From NCBI GenBank assembly GCA_002286855.1, contig NRSV01000022.1, forward strand, positions 186,001 through 250,000: a stretch of 64,000 bases of DNA. Direction: 5' to 3'. How positions within the stretch are numbered: the stretch's first letter is position 1; every line of letters begins with the position of its first letter. This stretch comes from Bipolaris cookei (taxonomy: Eukaryota > Ascomycota > Dothideomycetes > Pleosporales > Pleosporaceae). Below, one piece after another: positions 12,124 through 23,649 of the stretch. The notes below the pieces were generated by a model. That model was not told the origin of the DNA and did not search any database. It saw nothing but the letters and a program-made list of their open reading frames with translations. The position numbers were made by a program, and so were the translations under genes.

Positions 12124-12697
12124 CTATGGTCGGATAACGCGGAGGCCGTCTTTTGAAGGTGCTGCTGCTCGCTTGAATGACTGTTTGGTGCGGTTAGAAC
12201 GCAACGTGCTTCATAGAGGTTGGTGCATCGATGGAAACTGACGTTGTCGCACTCTTCCCATGCCCTTCCAGCACCGAAACCAAGACCGACAAAGGCGGGC
12301 CATGCGCGTCGCTTGAAGAGGAGGACCGAGAAGACGACGCCGAAGGAGACTCCGAGACCCGAGCGGATGAGCATTGAGGATAGGCAGCGGTCCCACTGTG
12401 GGCATGTGTTAGTAGCCTTGTTCGAACCCAATCGTGTGCTGCTTATCGGTGTGGGTTGGTGGTGTTGGCATGGGGCAGTCATCCGAGTCGCGTGAGAGCG
12501 TTGTGCCCCGCCATTGCGTGGAAGGGTATTGTCCCCCAACACTCAGATGCCCCAATTTGAATCCATAAATTGCCAATGCCTCAACTACGGGACTGTGTCG
12601 GGAGTGGCTATTCTACCTTTTCGTTGAGCAGAGCCTCGCTCATGGGGCGAGTAGTACGCGAGATGGACGCAACGGGCTGGGGGTTGTTTTCGGCCAT
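12124..12697 (-). CDS. MIC10: MICOS complex subunit MIC10
   Basis: Small inner mitochondrial membrane protein that shapes crista junctions in the MICOS complex. Exons 12617-12697, 12243-12395 and 12124-12180 join to 96 residues, the length of yeast Mic10 (97). The match is strong: a short polar N-terminus, WDRCLSSMLIRSGLG entering the first membrane segment (about 36-54), KRRAWP turn, and the second segment with the glycine ladder GLGFGAG at 64-70 that drives Mic10 oligomerisation. EECD and SFKRAA follow. The last exon is short, and its 62-nt intron uses GTCAGT as donor; splicing is needed because the unspliced frame gives an unrelated tail. The first intron is long for this window (221 nt). 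The gene is divergent from URB2, with starts 264 bp apart. Confidence 0.9.
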
Positions 12698-12961
12698 GGC
12701 AGCGGATGTTTCGAGTGCAATTGATGGATACAACGGCGCACTCGGTGTGCTGAGGGGTGAATGGGAGCGGCTCGACGTGGTGTTGATGGTCTTCGCTCGA
12801 CAGCTGGGAATGCCGAACTTTGACGTCGCTGGCCCTTGGCAGGAACGACAAGGGTAGGCCTGGTCCGTGCCCAACTTTTTTCGACTTTACTATCACTGCT
12901 TTGCTCGGCCGCTATGCTTCCTTTATCCTTTGCAACGGCAAACGGGGAGCGAGGTGGCAAG
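12698..12961. promoter_or_regulatory. Divergent promoter between MIC10 and URB2
   Basis: A 264-bp spacer between two head-to-head start codons. Both promoters must lie in it. If URB2 instead starts at the in-frame ATG at 12914, the spacer shrinks to 216 bp. Confidence 0.5.
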
Positions 12962-15900
12962 ATGGTGCCAACTCAGTCAGTGAGTACGAGTTGTACAATT
13001 TGTCAAGAAGGTTGCTGACATGTGAATAGGCCTTGAAGAACGATCCTGCGCCGACCCGCCCGCGGCTACAAGCCATCAATCAGGACTTTTCCGACCTAGA
13101 CGAACAAATTTCCCAAGTTGCGCATATAATAGGCCTTCCAGACGATTGGGTCACTGTAAAAGAGGAGGAAGTAAAGGCCAGAATCATACAGCGACTTGTG
13201 CGCGCAAGAGCGGAATGGGTTCTGCGCTGGATACTCGACAAACTAAAGGATGACTTGGAAATAGGGCGCACAGCGCGGGGAAATTCGAACGCATGGCAGC
13301 TTCTTGAATGGATGATTCATGTTCTACCTGTTTCGAGAAGCGCACCTCATCTGCGCGACGCCAGTTTCCCGAGCATTCTCGAACGAGCGCTTGTTGAGAA
13401 CTTCGACAAGGACCCCACTGTGCAGCCTCCAGGTGCCTCCGATGATGTTCATATGAATGACGATTCCGAATCGAGTGCGACCATCCGAGAAGACAGCAAG
13501 CCATCGAAGAAACGAAAGCGCGGAACTGTGCAAAGCCCACCCTTGAGAACAGCAACTCTCGATCCAGCAAAACTTAGTCATCTTTTTCGCATAATTCGAT
13601 CTGTCGTAGCCTCGATAACTGCTTTGGCCGCAGGAAACAAGGGCGACGATACTACTCAAGCGGAGCTTATGAAGATGGTCTTGAGGACCGACAGTGCGCA
13701 AGCTTCACGGATCCTGAGGTTCTGGCTCACAAGCATTTACCGAATTCTAGGCACTCTTTCGAAAAACGCACATCTAGACCACTACTGGGCTGAATTCTTC
13801 GACATCTCCCTACCCTACGGAATCTGGGATCTGCGAACAGTGGATGCAAGAGACGAGACTGGTGCATCTGCTGAAGAGTTCAGCACAGAATGCCTTGTTC
13901 CTACATTAGATCTTCTCGTATACCTACAGGATTTATGCAATGGAGGTGTCTCAAATTTTCCTTCTTATGCCGTCAGTCGCGCAATTGCAGCATTGGACAA
14001 ATCATTGACTAGGCATTTATTTGCGCCTTCAAGAGCGGCTTTCTTTGGCGAGACCAGCAGTGGACCTTCTTCGTGCAAAGCTCCAAAGCCACAGGACGCT
14101 CAAGTATTGGCCAGCAACTTGGAATCTCTGCGTGCGAAACTCCTCCAAGCTGCGCAGATCGAGGACAGCGGCGACGTTCTGCCAACAAGACTTGCATCCC
14201 TGTTCGATGCAGTCCCCCACTTATTAGATTTGGTCATCCGCGTGTCCCCGTCTCGAACGCCGAAAAGCAGGGCAATGGAGAAACCCTGGCTGCAAGCTGT
14301 CTTTTCTGCACTTGCCGAGTGCGCGGGAGGTTCACTGACAACTCCTCCGGAGTTCATCACACACCAGACCGCTGTCGCTGCTCTGAGTGCTGCTTTGCGC
14401 GTGCTGCAAGTCCATGAAGTTACCCTTGGTCCAGATCTTGTCAAAACAATCTTTTGGTACCATTGTGGAGTCAAATACCCAGAAGGTCGAGAGAAGGAGG
14501 TGCACTGGTCACTGATTGCATCTTTGATCGAGCTTGACTCCTCGGTCTTCATCATAGGATCGAAATCCGGCAGCAAAGGAACACAAGAAGACCACACCGA
14601 GCTTGTCGATTTCATTTTCGAGCAGATATCTGCAGTGGAGTTGAGCGGTCAAGGGTTTATCGATGAGAAGCAGGCTAAAAAGACTGAGACCCGGCCGGAA
14701 ACCACCAAAACCACACAATTGACAAGAAGAGCAATGCTAGAGAAGGTTATTATCCCTCTTATGTCTGCCTTTGTACGAAATCGCAACTTGCTAGGTTTCA
14801 TTCGCAGATGGGATGATCAGTTGATCAAAAGCTACAGGCATGGGAAACGCAAGGCTCTCAAAGATCGACAAGATATTATTTGGCAAGATCGTGCTCTCTA
14901 CACTGCCCTGGCAGGTGTTTTTGAACAGTCTCTCACCCAGAGCCAAATCATGACTCTTATTCAAGAGCATGAGGTGCGGTTGGCGAAACTAAAAGAGGCG
15001 ATGGAAGCAGCGTCGAAAGAAGATGTCAAGGTCAAGAAGCTCGCAGCTTACAAGAACGCAGCAAGCAGCGCTGTCCTCATCCCTGCTTTCCTTCAATCCA
15101 TTCAATCGGATAACATCGTTGAGGCACTTAAGTCTGACCTTCAGGCATTATTTCTCACTTATGTCACTTGGGTACAAGATGGTGCCTACAGCTTCTACAC
15201 GCAGCTCCACCTTTCTTGGTTCACATTGTGCCAGTTGTTAGATGATCTCTGGCCAATTCATATGCATGCTTCTTTCCAGACACAGCAGGAGCTATTATAC
15301 CCACTACTTGAGCAGGCTACCAAGGACGTCTCCTCGGGACGCAAAGACAAAGCCCGAAATGTAGATTCGTCCTCACGAGCGGCTGCTATGCTTTTCTGGT
15401 TCAACGCATGCGATCACCTTCAAACCGTGCCTGGTTCCGAAGATGCCGTCAGTGATGGGATACAAAAGATCCTGGAGAATCTCTCTCCTACACAGTTGGG
15501 AGATGAAGACGATAAACGCATGGTGGAAGTCTTCTGTACCTACTTCGCCAACCTGCTCGAGCCTCTTGAGGCAAATGCTTGCCGCGATGCGATATACAGC
15601 ATCTTTTCCAGACTTCCTCAGCTGGGAAAGGTTTCTAGCGATCTCATTTGCAGGTCACTTTCTGAGTCTATCGCCGAGAAGGGGAGCGCGTCAACTCAAA
15701 GTGCTTATTCTGCAGCACTTTTGAAAGCTCTTAGACAAGATGCTGATGATGGCATTCATACTGCAGTCGCAGAAGCCATCCTTTACATCAATCCTCTATC
15801 GCTTGCTCGCGAACAGAGAAAGTCGATGCTGGACCGTACAACTGAGCTTTTAACCTCTAGGAAATCCAATCCAGTTAAGTTTTTGAGCGTCGTCGTCCAC

Positions 15901-17520
15901 CTCCAGCAGGTGCCGAATGCATCAGCACAGGTTTCAACTGAAGCCACTGTGCTTTTTGATATCGCAGAGCAATTACATCAACAGGATGTGGAAACGGAAA
16001 CTGTCCTACAGCTTCTCGGGGAGCTTGTCCAAAGGACCCTGGTGCAAATTCTCCCGAACCAAACCCAACCAAGAAATAAGGAGTTTGTCATCGAATTCAC
16101 AGGGAGATTACTTTCCATTACCAAGGCTACGGATCAATGCTCATTAGCGAGGCTCTCAATTCTCCGAGCGACATCATCGGCCCAGAAACAGAACACTCTT
16201 CTACATATAGAGCGATACGTCGATCTCCTGAAGAAGTTGCTCGGCAGTCCGAACATCAGTGTGTTACAGGGTTCTCTGGATGCTTTCAACGGATTATCGA
16301 TATCTGCATTGAGAGAAGCCAAATTGTTCGACCGTGTTCAGACTTGGCTCCAGATGTGGATCAAGGATGCTGTGGACCTCGATGAATACCAAGTACCTGA
16401 CGTCGTGATTCAATCTGACGTCGTCGAATATGTCGCGCGCGTATACAACTTGGTCACGAAGTTTGAGTTGTATCCTGATATGACATGGCTAGTACGCTTG
16501 ACGCTCACGCTTGTACAATGGAGCCCGGTTTCTGTGCAGAATACCGTGCACACTACACTGAAAGAAGCACTTGCACCTCTCGCCGTTTACGAGAAGTTGG
16601 ATTTGATTGCATTGTTGATTGCTGATCAGAAGCTACCGAACTCTGCCGCAGTATATCGCATCCTCAACAACCTTGTATCAACAATGGACGACAAACTTGA
16701 GTCTAATGCCGAGCTGAAACAAAAGCAGCTGGCATTGTTGCCCAAACTCTGTGCTTTGCTTGCTGAGTGCCCCGACTATGAGTCATTCAGCAGCCTCCTC
16801 AGCTGTATAGACACCATCTTGAATGATAAGCCTTCACTCGCGTCGCAACACAGTATCGAGTGCGCTTTCGGCGTACTTGTCAAGTTGACTTCGCGATGTA
16901 GCCCTGCACTGCCCTCTCGATATGCTCCATCGATATTTTCAAGGCTTTGTCACACAAGTCGCCTAATCCTACTTGTACACAGGGGCCGCCTTGGTGGACG
17001 CTTTCACCTCTTCCTGCCGCTCTTGCAAGGCTTCTTGTTCTGCTTGTTCATTCCAAATGCTAGTCGAAGCGGCGCACTGCCCCTGTGGTTACGAACCACT
17101 ATAACCACAGAGCCTGTACGACTCACAGCTGCCAATGCTTCACAGTTCGCACGGCTGCTTTCCACACTTTGCAACCCCCCACAGTCTTCAATCACAAAAG
17201 CACACCAACATCACCAATCTCGTAAATCCAAGGATCTCAATGACCCAATCAAAGCAGCTCGTGAGAAGGCGAGTAACTTCTTGTATCCACTCCTTGCGTC
17301 ATTCTGTCGCTTCCAGCTCAACGGAAGGCTGGATCAGAATGTGAGAGAGAAGCTGATGCCTGGCATCTGGGAGGTTGTAGGCACGGCGAGTCTGCATAAA
17401 GAGAGTCTGGATGCAATGTTTGCTGGTCTAGGCAGAAGTGAAAGGGACATCTGGAAGGGTCTATGGGAAGATTGGGAGGGAGTCCACGGAAGGAGACAGG
17501 TTGTCGGTCACGGAGAGTGA
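12962..17520 (+). CDS. URB2: Urb2/Npa2 family ribosome biogenesis protein
   Basis: Nucleolar factor for early 60S subunit assembly and pre-rRNA processing. A tiny first exon 12962-12979 (six codons, MVPTQS) joins exon 13030-17520 across a 50-nt intron, giving 1502 residues; filamentous-fungal Urb2 proteins are longer than yeast's 1174. I chose 12962 because of its strong A at -3 and G at +4; the in-frame ATG at 12914 would add 16 residues. Most of the protein is helical with few motifs. The C-terminal Urb2 domain (last 230 residues or so) is clear: HRGRLGGRFHLFLPLLQ, the stretch after FARLLSTLCNPP, NFLYPLLASFCRFQL and the ending SERDIWKGLWEDWEGVHG. An NLS-like KKRKRG patch lies near residue 165. 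UTP8 and ALB1 in the same window serve the same process. Confidence 0.9.
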
Positions 17521-17869
17521 AGCGCCGCGTTGCCAAGACTATCATTACTGTCCGCAGGAAAACGCGATGGATGAGATCGCGACATTTTCTATTGCAGTAT
17601 GTCCCAATACAATGCCAGGTACAACATGCCGCTGTATTACTAGGAAACCTGAAACTTGCTCAATACAATAATACTTATAATGTAAACAATATGGAGTGTC
17701 GATCAGTTTGCTCTCATTCCTCTCCTACCAACATGCTATTGTCAAGTCAATTCACCTCGTCGTCACCGTCACCCAGTACAATAAACTCTGCGTCATCCTC
17801 CAACCAAACCAACGCCATTCAATCCAACCACTCTAAAACCAAAAACCCATATACAACAATATCCAAAAA
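17521..17869. other. Intergenic: URB2 3' region and PHD gene promoter
   Basis: About 350 bp between two plus-strand genes. A CA-rich, pyrimidine-rich stretch precedes the ATG at 17870, as is common in fungal 5' UTRs. Nothing else is recognised. Confidence 0.45.
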
Positions 17870-18907
17870 ATGCCAACCCCATTTTCATTATCACCACCAT
17901 CCATTCCACCCTCAATAGAAACCTCAAAATACCTCTGCGCAACAAAATCCCACGCCCCAACCCGCATATGTCACTGCAGTGTCCCGCAAGAAAATACTTA
18001 CTTCCACCCCATTGTCGCCTGCGCCAGCAAAAAATGTCAAACACGGTACTACCACATGCACTGCGTAGGCCTAACACGTCAGCACCTTCTCAGCAACGAA
18101 CCTTGGTTCTGTCGGAATTGCCGGCTCGATCAAATTCCCCCGCCTCTGCCGACGCTACCGCCGCCGCGCGTGTGCGTTTGCGAGGACCCGCCGTATATCA
18201 TGGGACCCATGGTGCAGTGTGCGTACAAGGCGAAGTGCGAGATTAGGTGGTTTCATTGGGTTTGTGTTGGGTTTCCTGAGGAAGAGGGGGGGTGAGTGTG
18301 TGAGGCGTGTGGTGGGGAGTATGAGGAAGAGGTGGAGGTGCTGGCGCCAGCGGCTAGGAGAGTTAAGATTTCCTCTGGCGCCGTGGAGGACAGCTTTTTG
18401 GGTCGAAGGGATGAAGAGGAAGGGAGTAGTGAAGATAAAGCGGGTCATCATGATTGCGCTGTGTATGGGGTGCAGTTGTGGAAAGATGCAGTGGCGTTGT
18501 CTGTGGGAGGGAAGAGGGATGAGGATGATGTTGTGGAGGCTCAGTTGGACCGAGTGGATGGGATGGAGGAAGTGCTGGATGGGTGGGAAAAGAAGGATGG
18601 GTTGAGGGTGCGAGAGGCTAACATAACGGAGTTTACGACACCAGAGCCTACAACACCGAATCTTGCTGCGCCAGAGTACACTGCACCAAAGCCTATAGTA
18701 CTAGAGCCTGGATACTGCTTCTGTGGCACACCGGACACCAACGACATGATTGCTTGCGACGGCAAGGGCTGTGCGACAGAATGGTTCCATTTTACATGCG
18801 TGGGGTTGACGAGCGAGATGGTGCCGGAGGGGAAGTGGTTTTGCGATGAATGTGCAGAGAAAGGAGTGAAGCGGAGACAAGTTAAGGTTGTTGGGAGGAA
18901 GAGGTGA
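17870..18907 (+). CDS. Three-PHD-finger protein with in-frame TGA or 66-nt intron inside PHD2
   Basis: Probable chromatin-binding protein with three PHD-type zinc fingers: PHD1 at about residues 33-84 (ICHC to WFCRNC), PHD2 at 101-146 (CVCE to VCEAC) and PHD3 at 282-325 (YCFC to WFCDEC, the ING-like type). The frame is open from 17870 to 18907 (345 codons) except for one TGA at codon 142 (18293-18295). PHD1 and PHD3 have Trp just before the last Cys pair (PWFCRNC, KWFCDEC); PHD2 has the stop there (GG-stop-VCEAC), so TGG to TGA is the simplest change. The same base makes a consensus donor GTGAGT at 18292; splicing to CTAG at 18356-18357 removes 66 nt, keeps the frame, but deletes the last zinc ligands of PHD2. 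So the product is either truncated, spliced without a complete PHD2, or restored by editing or readthrough. The linker between PHD2 and PHD3 is acidic and then Thr/Pro-rich. Confidence 0.75.
18292..18357 (+). other. Candidate intron (or exitron) within PHD2
   Basis: GTGAGT donor at 18292 and CTAG acceptor ending 18357, 66 nt, phase 2 on both sides, containing the in-frame TGA. No convincing CTNAY branch site or pyrimidine tract is visible, unlike most other introns in this window. The segment translates in frame as the end of PHD2 (VCEACGGE after the stop), so it looks like former coding sequence. Confidence 0.45.
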
Positions 18908-19679
18908 GGGTTAAGGTTTTCGTTAAGTGAACTGGGCGGGAGGTAGTGGCTGGTATATTGCGTGTTCAATCTTGCTTTTGTCGAATCCATCCAGGTTGGG
19001 GGGTTCTCCCTGCCCTCTTGCTAGGTAAAGAGATATGTGTAGTATGTATATCATTTGTGTATCCAAGTATCGAGAGGCACAACCTTTGTAGTTTCTTTCT
19101 TAGTAGCAAATATTCGCATCAAGTTTGCGACGTCAACGAATGAGATTGGACACACGCGGATTTCTATCTACTGTAACCTCGTCTGAACTCAGTCTCATGG
19201 GGTTTGGTTATTTTCAAGTAAAGAGAGGAAAAAAAGGGGAGGAAATATTAATCAGTCCTGATATTGTAGTGATGGCCCCACTCCTTAAAACATGGGTAAC
19301 AGGCCTGTTCATGGTCCATCAATCTCGTCTAATCTTGTATACGAACCCTATCACGTGTCGGCGGGTGGGGCCAAAATGACCATACAGCTCGTATCATACC
19401 CACGGCTATACATGCATCAAATCTGTTGTTATTTTCTCACAGTATTGAAACTAAACCTGCATTCAAAACGTACATCGTATCCGCACGCAAAACATCCACT
19501 AGCCCCGGCACTTGATGACGTAATACCACTACCCATTCCGGGGCACCCGCCGACAACGAGGTCTGGTTCGCAGGGACACGCAAACGCACCCCGACCACGG
19601 TATTTGGCCTTGTCCCCAGAAAAGAGCAAGCAACACAAGCAGTCGCAAGGCCCCTGTATACCTTGTTCCCTGTCTCACC
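18908..19679. other. Intergenic region with no recognised feature
   Basis: About 770 bp between two plus-strand genes. Short frames occur but none has a motif. The right part probably carries the promoter of the gene at 19680. Confidence 0.45.
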
Positions 19680-20582
19680 ATGCTGCCAACACTGTTGCAG
19701 CAACCTTCTCCCTCATCATCCTCATCTAGTACTAGCTCCTCCCACGCAGCAAGCAGCAGCAGTGGCAGTAGTAGTCAAAAACCCACAAATCCATCACCCT
19801 TCTTTGCACCCCTACCACACACAACATGGTCCCCCACAGCCGCAGCCCTGGCTCTCACCCGCGACATCGCTAGCATGAACTCCACCATCCTAGTCGATCT
19901 TCAGGGCCTCTCAAGCATCCCGCGCATCTACACCGCGCTGTTCCACCGCACGCGCGCATTTGCAGCCACAGTGCGGCACCTCGTCAGCGTCGTTGCATCA
20001 AGCTCGTGGGCCGCGGCTGCGTGTCTGCTTGTGGACTGGGGCGTGCATGTGCTGCGGCATCCGGGTGTGGGGCTCGAGCGGTTTCTGAATAGTCAGCGTG
20101 AGAGTTTGTATTGGATTCTCGATGATGCGTTGTTGAGAATTTGTGTGGATATGTGGGATCCGCCGTGCGAGCAGCAGCAGCAGCAGGCTTGTGAGAGGGA
20201 GAAGAAGGCGATGCCAGTAAGAGGGGTGGTGCCGTGGGATGAGGCGACGGGGCCGATTGCCAGGGCGTTGGCGAAGGCGCAGGTGTTGGTGCCGATCTGG
20301 GGGCAGATGGATGTGGAGGAGACGAGGAAGTGGGAGGTCCCTGCTTGCGAGGGTGCGCTGGCGGAGTGGTTCGAGGTTGGGTGGTTTCGGCGGTCGAGGC
20401 AGTTTCTCAGGGAGAGTATTAGGATTCATGAGATTTGGAGGACGGTGAGGAGGGCGGGGAAGGGGCAGTTGCCTGCGGAGCTTGCGAATGTGATTGTGGA
20501 GGATGTGGCGGCGTTTGAGGAGTTGCCCCTGGGGGATCTGAGGGAGTTGTATTTTCCGGCTGAGAAGAGAGTGTTTGGCTGA
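19680..20582 (+). CDS. Hypothetical protein, 300 residues, Ser-rich N-terminus
   Basis: No family recognised. An intronless frame of 300 residues starts at ATG 19680 and stops at TGA 20580-20582. Residues 9-40 are almost pure Ser/Ala/Gln low complexity. After that comes an ordinary alternating hydrophobic/charged protein with several Trp residues (HTTWSPTAAALALTRDIASM, LYWILDDALLRICVDMWDPP, VPIWGQMDVEETRKWEVP, IRIHEIWRTVRRAG), which argues for a real folded protein. A short Gln run (QQQQQ) is at about 163-167. The stretch 100-120 (LVSVVASSSWAAAACLLVDW) is hydrophobic and could be one membrane helix or a buried helix. It ends 58 bp from the convergent dehydrogenase gene. Confidence 0.7.
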   Translation: MLPTLLQQPSPSSSSSSTSSSHAASSSSGSSSQKPTNPSPFFAPLPHTTWSPTAAALALTRDIASMNSTILVDLQGLSSIPRIYTALFHRTRAFAATVRHLVSVVASSSWAAAACLLVDWGVHVLRHPGVGLERFLNSQRESLYWILDDALLRICVDMWDPPCEQQQQQACEREKKAMPVRGVVPWDEATGPIARALAKAQVLVPIWGQMDVEETRKWEVPACEGALAEWFEVGWFRRSRQFLRESIRIHEIWRTVRRAGKGQLPAELANVIVEDVAAFEELPLGDLRELYFPAEKRVFG

Positions 20583-20640
20583 ATGAGTAGATTAAAGAGA
20601 AAAAAATAAGTTCAAGATAAAGCGAGGCCTACGATGTGGT

Positions 20641-21967
20641 TCAGCCTTTTACAGAATCCAAAATGGCAAGCACGTCTTCCTTCCCGCCCATGCCCTCCAT
20701 GGCCCCAAACACATCCGTCAAGGTACTTTCAGCCACCTTATCAATATCTTCTTGCTTCTCAACACCAACCTCCTTTAGAGTACTCGGTAGTCCAAGATAC
20801 CTGACAAAACCACTAACCGCATCCGCAAGATCCAATTCCTTAGCACACAAAGCCCTATTCCAAACCTCCAGCACCCGCTTCTGGACTTCCCTCTGCCTAT
20901 CCGACCTGTCCGCCATATACCCCAGCACAGGAGCAAGCACCACACACGAAGTAACACCATGCATAATGCCGCAAACACTGCCTAGCTGGTGCCCAATAGC
21001 ATGCGAAAGCCCCATTGGGATATCCCACAGAATCAGGCCCATCATCGCATCTCGAGCCCCAAGTTGGCAATCTGCAATGCCCTCCAGGAGCTCAGAGTGC
21101 TTGTTGTCTGCCTCGCCTATTTTATAGGCTTTTAGGCCGCGCAAGAGTATTTGGAGGGCATTTTCCATGTGGAAAAATATTTCTCCTGTGCAGTGTTCAT
21201 TCAGTATCTAGAGAGAGGCGTGAGTCAGCGGAGGGAGGGGGGGGTTCTTGTTGTTATTTGAAAAGGATAAGAAAACGTACTGTTTCGATGCAGTGATCCA
21301 CCGCACGTATACCGCTTGAAAGCCAGAGTTTCCGAGGCGATGTAGCTGCTACTTCTGGCTGGAGAAGTATCAGGTCTGGAGCTGCGTGCTCACTGGCAAA
21401 ATGCTGCTTCTTGAGCGTCTGGGGATTTGTCGCTGAGGAATTATTATTCCACTCGCTGGCAGAGAGACTGGTTGGCACAACAATGAGTTTGATGTTTGGG
21501 TCTTTCAGCCCATTTGCTCTTCCTTTCTCTTGATCAACCAGGGCTTCCATTGCCTCTACTGTAAGATTATCCGCGGCAAGGTTGGCGTGCATCAAGCGGA
21601 CAATCTTGCATGCATCCGAGTAACTGCTGCTTCCGATACTGACGAGACAATCTGCATTTTTTTCATTTATCAATCTTGCTATTTCCAACACATCATCGTA
21701 GGGTGAGTGTGCACCAACACCGGACTTGGAGGCCACTGCAAAAAGGCCAAGTTTCTCTCTCAGTCTCTTGATCACATCAGTGTTCTCGTCCAGGGCTTTG
21801 GAGTGCACTATGACCAATCGCTGACAGCCCCACGTGCCGATTGCATTGATAATATCATGGATATAATCTGAGTTCAATATTGCGTTGTGCCCTTTTCGAG
21901 CGGGGATAGGAAGTTGTTGGATTGTTTGCCTTTCACGAAGGGAACCGAGATTGATGGAGTTTGGCAT
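20641..21967 (-). CDS. Iron-containing alcohol dehydrogenase / maleylacetate reductase-like
   Basis: NAD(P)-linked oxidoreductase of the iron-dependent ADH superfamily, closest in style to maleylacetate reductases, which reduce maleylacetate to 3-oxoadipate in aromatic catabolism. Exons 21281-21967 and 20641-21207 (73-nt intron) join to 417 residues, the usual length. Motifs: nucleotide-binding IGSSSYSDACK near 112-122 (an altered GGGS loop), VVPTSLSASEWN near 174-185, then the metal ligands: Asp and His in SGIRAVDHCIE, His-x3-His in GLSHAIGHQLG, and His in GIMHG. All four metal ligands appear present. No ring-cleavage dioxygenase or transcription factor gene neighbours it, so the aromatic pathway link is inference. 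It sits at the border of the gene-poor transposon region. Confidence 0.85.
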
Positions 21968-23598
21968 TTTGTGTTCGTTGTGCTAGATAGCTTTTTTTTG
22001 TCGGCAAACATGTCTAGAGGTATAGCAATCTAGTTATAGTTTGACAAATAGAGCGGGGTGAATATACTATTGTGATAGTATGCGGTGTGTCTGACGAAAA
22101 CCTTACCTCATAGCTTTTTGATCCCTCACCCAGGCCACAAGTACGGTACATCAATCAAGAACCGGCCTTGTTGAGACTTCTCGCTACATTTCAGTTAGAC
22201 TGTCGCGTAAGAATACTATTTTTGGTTTTGACCTTCAGGGCCATCGGCGATTCTTATGAATTATAACCTCCTCCTTCCAGACATTGGCGACCTCTGGTGA
22301 TTAGGACAATGTCAAAGAGTACGTTTTTTGTAGCCTCGTGAATTAGCTTTCTACGACCCTATTCGCATTCTTCTGAAATTCTTTTTGGTAAGTTTCGTAG
22401 CCGCTGATATTTTGATATCTACGAAGGCCGTCTTACATGGAACCTTTGCGCTCACGTGTAGTAGGACTTGTCGCAAGGATGGCCTTCTACGCATATGCAA
22501 GGTGTGCCATTTTGGGTTAATGACGTGAGATGCCATGTCAGTATGAAAACCCACCTCGGTCTATTTGGATGCTGCATAATGCAAATATTTTCCCAATGTT
22601 CCCAACCCTCGGTACAGGCAGGAATGGTTGTCACTGTGAGAGAATAGCATGGTGACCCGGGCATGATTTAAGCTGTCGAGATGCCATCAGCATATAGTCT
22701 TCCAGGTTTCCTCTAGATAGAGTGGCAGTCAAAATCAGTCGCGGACAGGTGCGATGGAGTTAAGGGGCTGAGGTGGTTGTGGTAATATGGATGAACCAAA
22801 TGACGTCAGACGGCCCTCATATCAAATCCAAAGTATTTACTTGGCTTGAGACTTATCATCACCATGTGCTCAATTTGAGTCATTCCTTATGCTTATGCGG
22901 GCGACAAAGCACAAGGACTATGTATTCTGTGATTAGGTTGGTAGAGTCCTCGGACTCAGTGGTCTTGCCTCTTTTGGCATGCGAGCAACTAAAATACCAA
23001 CCATGGCCGCTTACTCATCCTCGATTTGTGGCCAATGCCTGTTTTCCCCCACCGCAGTGCCCAGCCAAGACATTGCAGTAAATGTTGGTTGCTCTCAAGG
23101 ATCAGAGTTAGTGTGCGATTGCGTGTACCCAAAATTGACGTCACAGGATACTGAAAGACAATCCAATGTAAATGAGTATCCGCGAATATGCGCATGTTCA
23201 TGTCAAAGAAAATGGGTCGTATATTGGCATTGTTGCGGGTTTCAAAGAACCCAAGGGGAAAAGGTAGGTCCGGGTGAGAAGTATGTGGTTTGTCATGGGA
23301 TCTAGGGGAGGTGAAATGGAAACCATTGGTTAATTCCTTGTAAAGGGCTTGCTTAGGGTGGCCCCGAGTAGTGTATGGGGGGCTCAAGGAACATGAAAGC
23401 GGTTTAAAAATACGATGAGTGGGCATGCAAAATGGACCGTTGTGCTGAAAATTGGAGGTCAAGGGTGATACAGACATCCGAAAATGCAGCAGAACTATGT
23501 GCCGTCAGTACTTGTAAGCCTTACCAGCTTACAAGTCTTATATAGCCTTAGAGCTGAGACAGGATATTAAACCACAACAATAACAACAATAATATGTG
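21968..23598. other. Gene-free stretch before transposon E1
   Basis: About 1.6 kb. The left part would be the promoter of the dehydrogenase. Frames here are short and motif-free. At 23570-23595, right beside the E1 terminus, lies an AAC/AAT trinucleotide-rich patch (ACAACAATAACAACAATAAT). Confidence 0.5.
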
Positions 23599-23649
23599 AC
23601 GTAACCCACCACCGAATGGCGCACACTCCCGGAATGGCGCACTTTGCAA
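23599..23649 (+). repeat. Left terminal repeat of E1 with two 18-bp subunits
   Basis: Begins ACGTAACCCACCACC, then GAATGGCGCACACTCCCG and a second GAATGGCGCACTTTGC unit. It pairs with the right terminus, which carries four units instead of two. Confidence 0.8.

Noticed and set aside
12410..12440. GGTTCGAAC word inside the MIC10 intron
   Set aside because: Looks like a tRNA T-loop but the surrounding sequence does not fold as a tRNA.
22989..23477. 162-codon minus frame before E1
   Set aside because: No motif, no splice context, and an opposite-strand frame overlaps it; composition does not look coding.
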